From an uncultured Clostridia bacterium (GTDB lineage Bacteria; Bacillota; Clostridia; Christensenellales; CAG-1252): a DNA stretch of 9,704 nucleotides. The stretch is from assembly GCA_946626795.1 (NCBI GenBank), contig CAMOUZ010000036.1, positions 1 to 9,704 on the forward strand. The letters run 5' to 3'. The notes under the pieces are model-generated. The model was not told the origin of the DNA. It worked only from the letters and a program-made list of their open reading frames with translations, and searched no databases. Positions 6,365 through 9,704 of this stretch are shown here, in pieces (the stretch's first letter is position 1; each line of letters begins with the position of its first letter). The translations under genes and the position numbers were made by a program.

Positions 6365-7807
6365 TCATTCTCCGTAAAAGTCCACGGTGAGCTCCGCTTC
6401 CGTCACGCGCACGCTTGCCGACGAGGATCGTATCTCCACCCGCAAGCGGTCAAAGGGGCGCCGCACCCGAAAGACGTTTCGTCCCGTCACTGCCGAATAA
6501 GCGTATGTGACGCCATTCAAGATCACGCGGAGGGTGATCTCCCCCTCGCACCGAAGCGATATCTCTCTGAGCAGCTTCCTGCCGCCGCTCTTACCCAGCG
6601 TCGTGACGGGCGATAACCACACCTTTTGGGTGGCCGTCGAGTCCACTTTTCCGGATCTGTCCAACAGTCCGAGGAAGCTGACGGGATACTTCGTCTCCGT
6701 CAGGACGCCGCTGATATTCTCGGTGTCGAGAGGGAGCATGAAACGCAGCCCGATGTCATGGGCGATCTCATGCGTATTTTGCCAGACGTCATAGATGACG
6801 AGGCTATTCGTTCCCTCACCGATCTCGCTGTCCATATCGAGGGAACAGGCGAGGTAATACTTGCCGTTATGAAAGGCTGCGAAAGCGTCCGAGCGATCTT
6901 TTCGGAAGAGCCCTTCGATGGCGGTGAGGATCTTCTTGACCCCGACCCCGTCGAAAGAATAGACGCCGTCCGACGCCGCGAAAAGGATCCTGTCGCCGCA
7001 AACCACGACGCTGTCCTTCGCGATCCTGCCCACAGAGAGATACGCCTCGCGGAGGGTGAATTCGGTCTGGTCGTTATACGCGGCGAGGCGACGAATGCCG
7101 TGCTCGAAGAAGAGATAGACATAGCCGCCGAAGCTCAGCACCTTGACGATCTTTCCCATCTCCTCCGTGAAAGAGATGTAGCCGCCTTCTTGCAGGGAAA
7201 TATTCCAATTCGCGGGGTCGAAATCATCGCTGAAATACAGCTTGTATTCATCCAGCGAGAGCACGGCGAAGACGCGGTCGTTATGGCTGCACATCGTCGT
7301 GAAGATCTCGCTGAAAGAGAGCTGCGTCACGAACCCGAGATAAAGGAAATAAAGCCCGCTCGGCGTGGAAAAGAGGAGTCCGGTATTCCCATTATAGGTG
7401 TACGTCGTCGCGGAGAGGACTTCGCCATAGGCGCCGACGTCGGAAAAGGACGTATTCGCCACGTTGAGCGAGGTCTCATAAAGATGTCCGTTCTCGGCGT
7501 ACGCCACGACGCGATCGAGCGTATTCCCGAGGCTGTGCGTCCGATAGTAATACATCTTCAAAAAAGCGACGTTCAACGAGCGCTTCTTGATCTCCCAATC
7601 CGTGTTTCCGATCTTCGATACGGCGGTCGAGACGCCGACGCCGCTCTCCAAGACCCCTTTGCCCAGCGTGAAATTATACGATTTCGGAGAATGGTCGAAA
7701 GGAAGGTCTTCCTCCGCCACCGTCGTATCCACGCCGCGAAAAGTCGAGAGTTTCAGTCTCTTGCGCGTAGGGGCCGTCAAGGGACTCGAACCGTATTTGC
7801 GGATCAT
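6365..7807 (-). CDS. Probable tail nozzle / packaged-DNA stabilisation protein (beta-propeller)
   Basis: A 480-residue beta-rich protein. Another start, GTG at 7813, is possible, but GGAGG (complement of 7813-7817) lies five bases before the ATG at 7807 and overlaps that GTG, so ATG is chosen; it overlaps the upstream stop as ATGA. It opens with a basic tail and then TFRGVDTT (22-29), a phrase common at the start of phage propeller proteins. Repeated blade-like strands follow: HNDRVFAVLSLDEYKLYFSD (175-194) with FDPANWN, then VGRIAKDSVVVCGDRILF and ASDGVYSFDG (259-287), and NGKYYLACSLD (314-324). The C-terminal part (395-480) has KVWLSPVTTLGKSGGRKLL and a beta-sandwich. Length and position after the adaptor match P22 gp10 (about 470 residues), which plugs the portal channel after DNA packaging. 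The role is inferred from fold-like pattern and order, not from catalytic residues. Confidence 0.7.
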   Translation of the reverse strand: MIRKYGSSPLTAPTRKRLKLSTFRGVDTTVAEEDLPFDHSPKSYNFTLGKGVLESGVGVSTAVSKIGNTDWEIKKRSLNVAFLKMYYYRTHSLGNTLDRVVAYAENGHLYETSLNVANTSFSDVGAYGEVLSATTYTYNGNTGLLFSTPSGLYFLYLGFVTQLSFSEIFTTMCSHNDRVFAVLSLDEYKLYFSDDFDPANWNISLQEGGYISFTEEMGKIVKVLSFGGYVYLFFEHGIRRLAAYNDQTEFTLREAYLSVGRIAKDSVVVCGDRILFAASDGVYSFDGVGVKKILTAIEGLFRKDRSDAFAAFHNGKYYLACSLDMDSEIGEGTNSLVIYDVWQNTHEIAHDIGLRFMLPLDTENISGVLTETKYPVSFLGLLDRSGKVDSTATQKVWLSPVTTLGKSGGRKLLREISLRCEGEITLRVILNGVTYAYSAVTGRNVFRVRRPFDRLRVEIRSSSASVRVTEAELTVDFYGE

Positions 7808-8346
7808 ATCCACCTCCGAGCTTCGAGGTGAAGCTTCTTATGACAAGACAGCACGTTGAGGAGACCTTCCTTATACTTCCTCTCATGCGTCACCGCCTCT
7901 TCATAAAGCAAAGATTCCAGCGCGTACTCCGCCGCCACACCGCGAGCGAAAAGATCCGCCGTGATGCGCTCCGGAAGAGTCATCGTCCCGCCCACCGCGG
8001 GATAAGAAGACGGCAAATAATAATACGTGAGACGATACGATCCGTCCTTCTCCGTGAGAAGCTTGCCGCCGCGGACGTGGCATTTCACGTCCTTCCCCGA
8101 TGCGTCTTTCAGGCGAACGACGTCGAAAAGCGTGGCGGAGAGCGAGCTCAAAGCGCATTCCCCGCCCGTCACCGTGACCGTCTCCTCTTTTTCGAGAGGG
8201 GCGTACTCCGTGATGAGCTGCATATAGGCGACGCCGAGCGCATTCACCAAGCGCGTAAGACGCGCGTCGCTATTCCCCGCCGCAACCGTGACGTCCTCGA
8301 TCCCCAAAAGTTTCAAAGATTTATTCAAGATGTCGTTTACATTCAT
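7804..8346 (-). CDS. Probable head-completion adaptor (P22 gp4 / T7 gp11-like position)
   Basis: The open frame reaches back to 8373, but AGGAGG (complement of 8351-8356) lies four bases before the ATG at 8346, giving a 180-residue protein that no longer overlaps the upstream gene. Residues 1-50 form two helices (ILNKSLKLLGI; RLTRLVNALGVAYMQLITEYAP). Residues 54-112 are a beta domain with alternating strands (ETVTVTGGECALS; DVVRLKDASGKDVKCHV; SYRLTYYYLP). Residues 125-175 are helices again (ERITADLFARGVAAEYAL and onward). This helix-beta-helix order and the Tyr-Tyr-Tyr-Leu-Pro ending of the beta domain are typical of small phage adaptor or head-closure proteins that dock under the portal. It sits between capsid and propeller genes as in short-tailed phages. 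The exact family is an inference. Confidence 0.7.
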   Translation of the reverse strand: MNVNDILNKSLKLLGIEDVTVAAGNSDARLTRLVNALGVAYMQLITEYAPLEKEETVTVTGGECALSSLSATLFDVVRLKDASGKDVKCHVRGGKLLTEKDGSYRLTYYYLPSSYPAVGGTMTLPERITADLFARGVAAEYALESLLYEEAVTHERKYKEGLLNVLSCHKKLHLEARRWI

Positions 8347-8357
8347 AATTCCTCCTT

Positions 8358-8702
8358 TCAGCGAGACTTCCAATTCGCGCGCATAAACTCTTCGCTTTTC
8401 ACGCCGATTTTTTCCCGCCGAGCCGCATCTTCCTTCGCCTGCGCCATAGCCTCGCTTCTTTCGATCTCTTTGATAAGTTCGTCACGGCGGCGCACGTGCG
8501 TCTCGCGCAGTTTTGTCAGAAGACGGGCGTCCAAAGCGCCCTGCCAAGTGACGGCGATCTCCTCTTCCCTCCCCTTCAAACGTACCTCGAAGCGCGCTTT
8601 ATCAAGGTTGTAGAAAAGCAAGTATCGTTCGTCCACTTCCTTCATGCGATCCGCGATGTCGAAAACGTCGCTGCGGATCTCCACCAAGCGTTCCTTACGC
8701 AT
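8358..8702 (-). CDS. Conserved phage hypothetical protein, 114 aa
   Basis: A small, very charged protein. Residues 12-42 (DVFDIADRMKEVDERYLL, then YNLDKARFEVR) follow a pattern I associate with a small conserved protein encoded near the head genes of Clostridia and Bacilli phages: a helix, then Asp-x-x-Tyr, then strands around a Lys/Arg-x-Phe-Glu-Val core. The rest (55-110) is a long Arg/Glu-rich helix, possibly a coiled coil. No function is known to me. AGGAGG (complement of 8711-8716) lies eight bases before the ATG. It follows the capsid gene by 16 bases and precedes the adaptor gene by 11, so it belongs to the same transcript. Confidence 0.8.
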   Translation of the reverse strand: MRKERLVEIRSDVFDIADRMKEVDERYLLFYNLDKARFEVRLKGREEEIAVTWQGALDARLLTKLRETHVRRRDELIKEIERSEAMAQAKEDAARREKIGVKSEEFMRANWKSR

Positions 8703-8718
8703 ATGCGCCGCCTCCTTA

Positions 8719-9704
8719 TCAGTTCGCCGCGGTGATGCCGCTGATCTTTGCCTGCCCGATGGGCTTATCGCAGATCATATCGGCGTACTTCACGAGCGTC
8801 GCGCTGTACGTGGGCGTACCCGCCTTCTGCATAAGGATCTTGCCGTTTTCGCCTTCGAGCCATCTCCAATCGCAGAGCTGGTGAAGCTTGAAATCGGCGC
8901 TGTTCAGGATGTACATCGCGCCGTCCTCGACGAATCTGTCCGCGATGAGGGGGATCCCGTTATGAGAGATCGCCTTAAAACCGCCGTCGAGATTCATATA
9001 GTCGATATTGGAACGGCTGAGCGCGAGGTAATCGAGATAGAAGCGTCTGACATTATACGCCGTGGTGATGAAATCCACGGAAGAGCCCGCCACTTCGTCG
9101 ATATAGTCGATCGCGGTCTGGATGGTGGACGACGAGATGGCGCCGCTGCTCGTCCTGATATACGGGATGAGCCATTTATGTGAGGAACGCGCCAAACCGT
9201 AAAGCGTGTTGTTATTATTGAAGATGGCGCCGAGGCCCGTGAGCTCCGAATCCTTGCTTCCCTGCACCGTGATGAAATAACCCGCGCCGATGACGTCCGA
9301 AGGGGTGGTGCCGTCGATCCTGATCGTGGAAGCCGAGCGGTCGATCTCGACGATACGCCTCTTGGCGTAAATGGGCGTGGTGGTTCCGTTCGCATAGATG
9401 TCGATGACCATGCCTTCCATCACGTTCTTCAAAGAATTGAGTTTGATGAGGGTCTTGTCGGTATTTCCGGAATTCGCCGAGCTGTTCGCGAGCTTACCCG
9501 TGCCGTCGCCGTAAAGCATACGGCCGAAATTGAATTTGCTCGCCTTCAAGAGACCTTCCATTTCGGCGTTCAGGATATTCACGAAAGCGCCCGCGCTGTT
9601 TTCGCTGGCGCGAATCGCCTTGTCGCTGATCTCGATGGTGCCGAAGAGGTTCTTCAAGGTGAGGGTGAACTGCGCATAGTTATTGCCCGCCGCGTCGGGG
9701 AGCG
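8719..9704 (-). CDS. Phage major capsid protein, HK97-type (N-terminus outside window)
   Basis: The frame stays open to the window edge, giving about 327 C-terminal residues; the TTG at 9657 is an internal Leu. The visible start DAAGNNYAQFTLTLKNLFG leads into IEISDKAIRAS, an A-domain-like helix (NILNAEMEGLLKASKFNFGRML) and YGDGTGKL. This series is typical of a family of HK97-fold capsid proteins in Clostridia phages. The region after it (GMVIDIYANGTTTP and the following strands) fits the P-domain, and the C-terminal part ends in GEN and LMQKAGTPTYSATLVKYADM-like strands. It would form the icosahedral shell around the DNA. It is the most upstream gene seen of the late operon; scaffold, protease and portal are expected to the right. 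The stop is TGA at 8721-8719. Confidence 0.88.
   Translation of the reverse strand, partial: LPDAAGNNYAQFTLTLKNLFGTIEISDKAIRASENSAGAFVNILNAEMEGLLKASKFNFGRMLYGDGTGKLANSSANSGNTDKTLIKLNSLKNVMEGMVIDIYANGTTTPIYAKRRIVEIDRSASTIRIDGTTPSDVIGAGYFITVQGSKDSELTGLGAIFNNNNTLYGLARSSHKWLIPYIRTSSGAISSSTIQTAIDYIDEVAGSSVDFITTAYNVRRFYLDYLALSRSNIDYMNLDGGFKAISHNGIPLIADRFVEDGAMYILNSADFKLHQLCDWRWLEGENGKILMQKAGTPTYSATLVKYADMICDKPIGQAKISGITAAN

Larger units (their letters stand above)
3937..9704 (-). mobile_element. Partial prophage: virion and lysis end of a late operon, podovirus-like
   Basis: Seven consecutive minus-strand genes, from the major capsid protein at the right edge to a holin at 4010, are packed with gaps of 16 bases or less and two ATGA overlaps, and end at one strong terminator. 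The capsid, adaptor and propeller genes identify it as phage structural DNA. No tape measure, sheath or baseplate gene lies between capsid and holin, which favours a short-tailed virion, though tail genes could lie elsewhere. The left boundary with host DNA must lie between the dhaKL terminator and the holin terminator (about 3812-3947); no att core can be named without the other end. Since terminase, portal, integrase and endolysin are off the window, whether the element is complete cannot be judged. No frameshift or premature stop is visible in the seven genes. Confidence 0.8.

Noticed and set aside
6626..7831. A 401-codon plus-strand frame opposite the propeller gene
   Set aside because: His/Arg/Asp/Glu-rich shadow without a ribosome site; the minus-strand gene has coupled starts and a coherent protein.
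3937..9704. Gene transfer agent or encapsulin-like domesticated capsid system
   Set aside because: The capsid gene is followed by ordinary virion-assembly genes and a holin. Nothing visible (such as a cargo enzyme or loss of virion genes) separates it from a normal prophage, though missing flanks leave this open.

Overview
The window looks like a piece of a Bacillota genome (Clostridia-type, probably an uncultured gut or anaerobic lineage). The evidence is GC-rich coding sequence between AT-rich intergenic gaps, strong AGGAGG-type ribosome binding sites, a clostridial-style MurG, an ATP-type fused dihydroxyacetone kinase and a phage module with a BhlA/UviB-type holin. This placement is inferred from gene style, not from a marker gene.

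Bases 1-3811, plus strand, are host chromosome. They hold the 3' end of a murG-like glycosyltransferase gene, a 233-base AT-rich gap with a weak terminator and a good extended -10 sigma-A promoter (584-611), then a two-gene operon: gldA (glycerol dehydrogenase) and a fused dhaK-dhaL (dihydroxyacetone kinase). Together these two enzymes would convert glycerol to dihydroxyacetone and then to dihydroxyacetone phosphate, which enters glycolysis. A 12-bp stem-loop sits between the two genes, and a strong intrinsic terminator closes the operon.

Bases 3812-4009 are the junction between host and phage-like DNA. They hold a degenerate tandem repeat (AGTGAARTTT about every 21 bases), a small GC hairpin, and a second strong terminator oriented for the opposite strand. 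No tRNA or convincing attachment site was seen.

Bases 4010-9704, all minus strand, are the distal part of a phage late operon, read from right to left: an HK97-type major capsid protein (5' end off the window), a 114-residue conserved phage protein, a probable head-completion adaptor (180 aa), a probable beta-propeller nozzle or DNA-stabilisation protein (480 aa), an unrecognised beta-rich virion protein (366 aa), an alpha-helical coiled-coil protein (310 aa) and a holin. Genes are separated by 0-16 bases or overlap by 4, which indicates one translationally coupled transcript. Gene order and sizes resemble the capsid-gp4-gp10 block of P22-like short-tailed phages, and no tape-measure or sheath gene is present. 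The simplest reading is the right or left end of a podovirus-like prophage inserted beside the glycerol operon. Terminase, portal, integrase and endolysin are not in the window.

I did not find a clear new defence, retroelement or RNA system. The least explained items are the 366-aa and 310-aa virion proteins and the 21-base repeat block at the junction.
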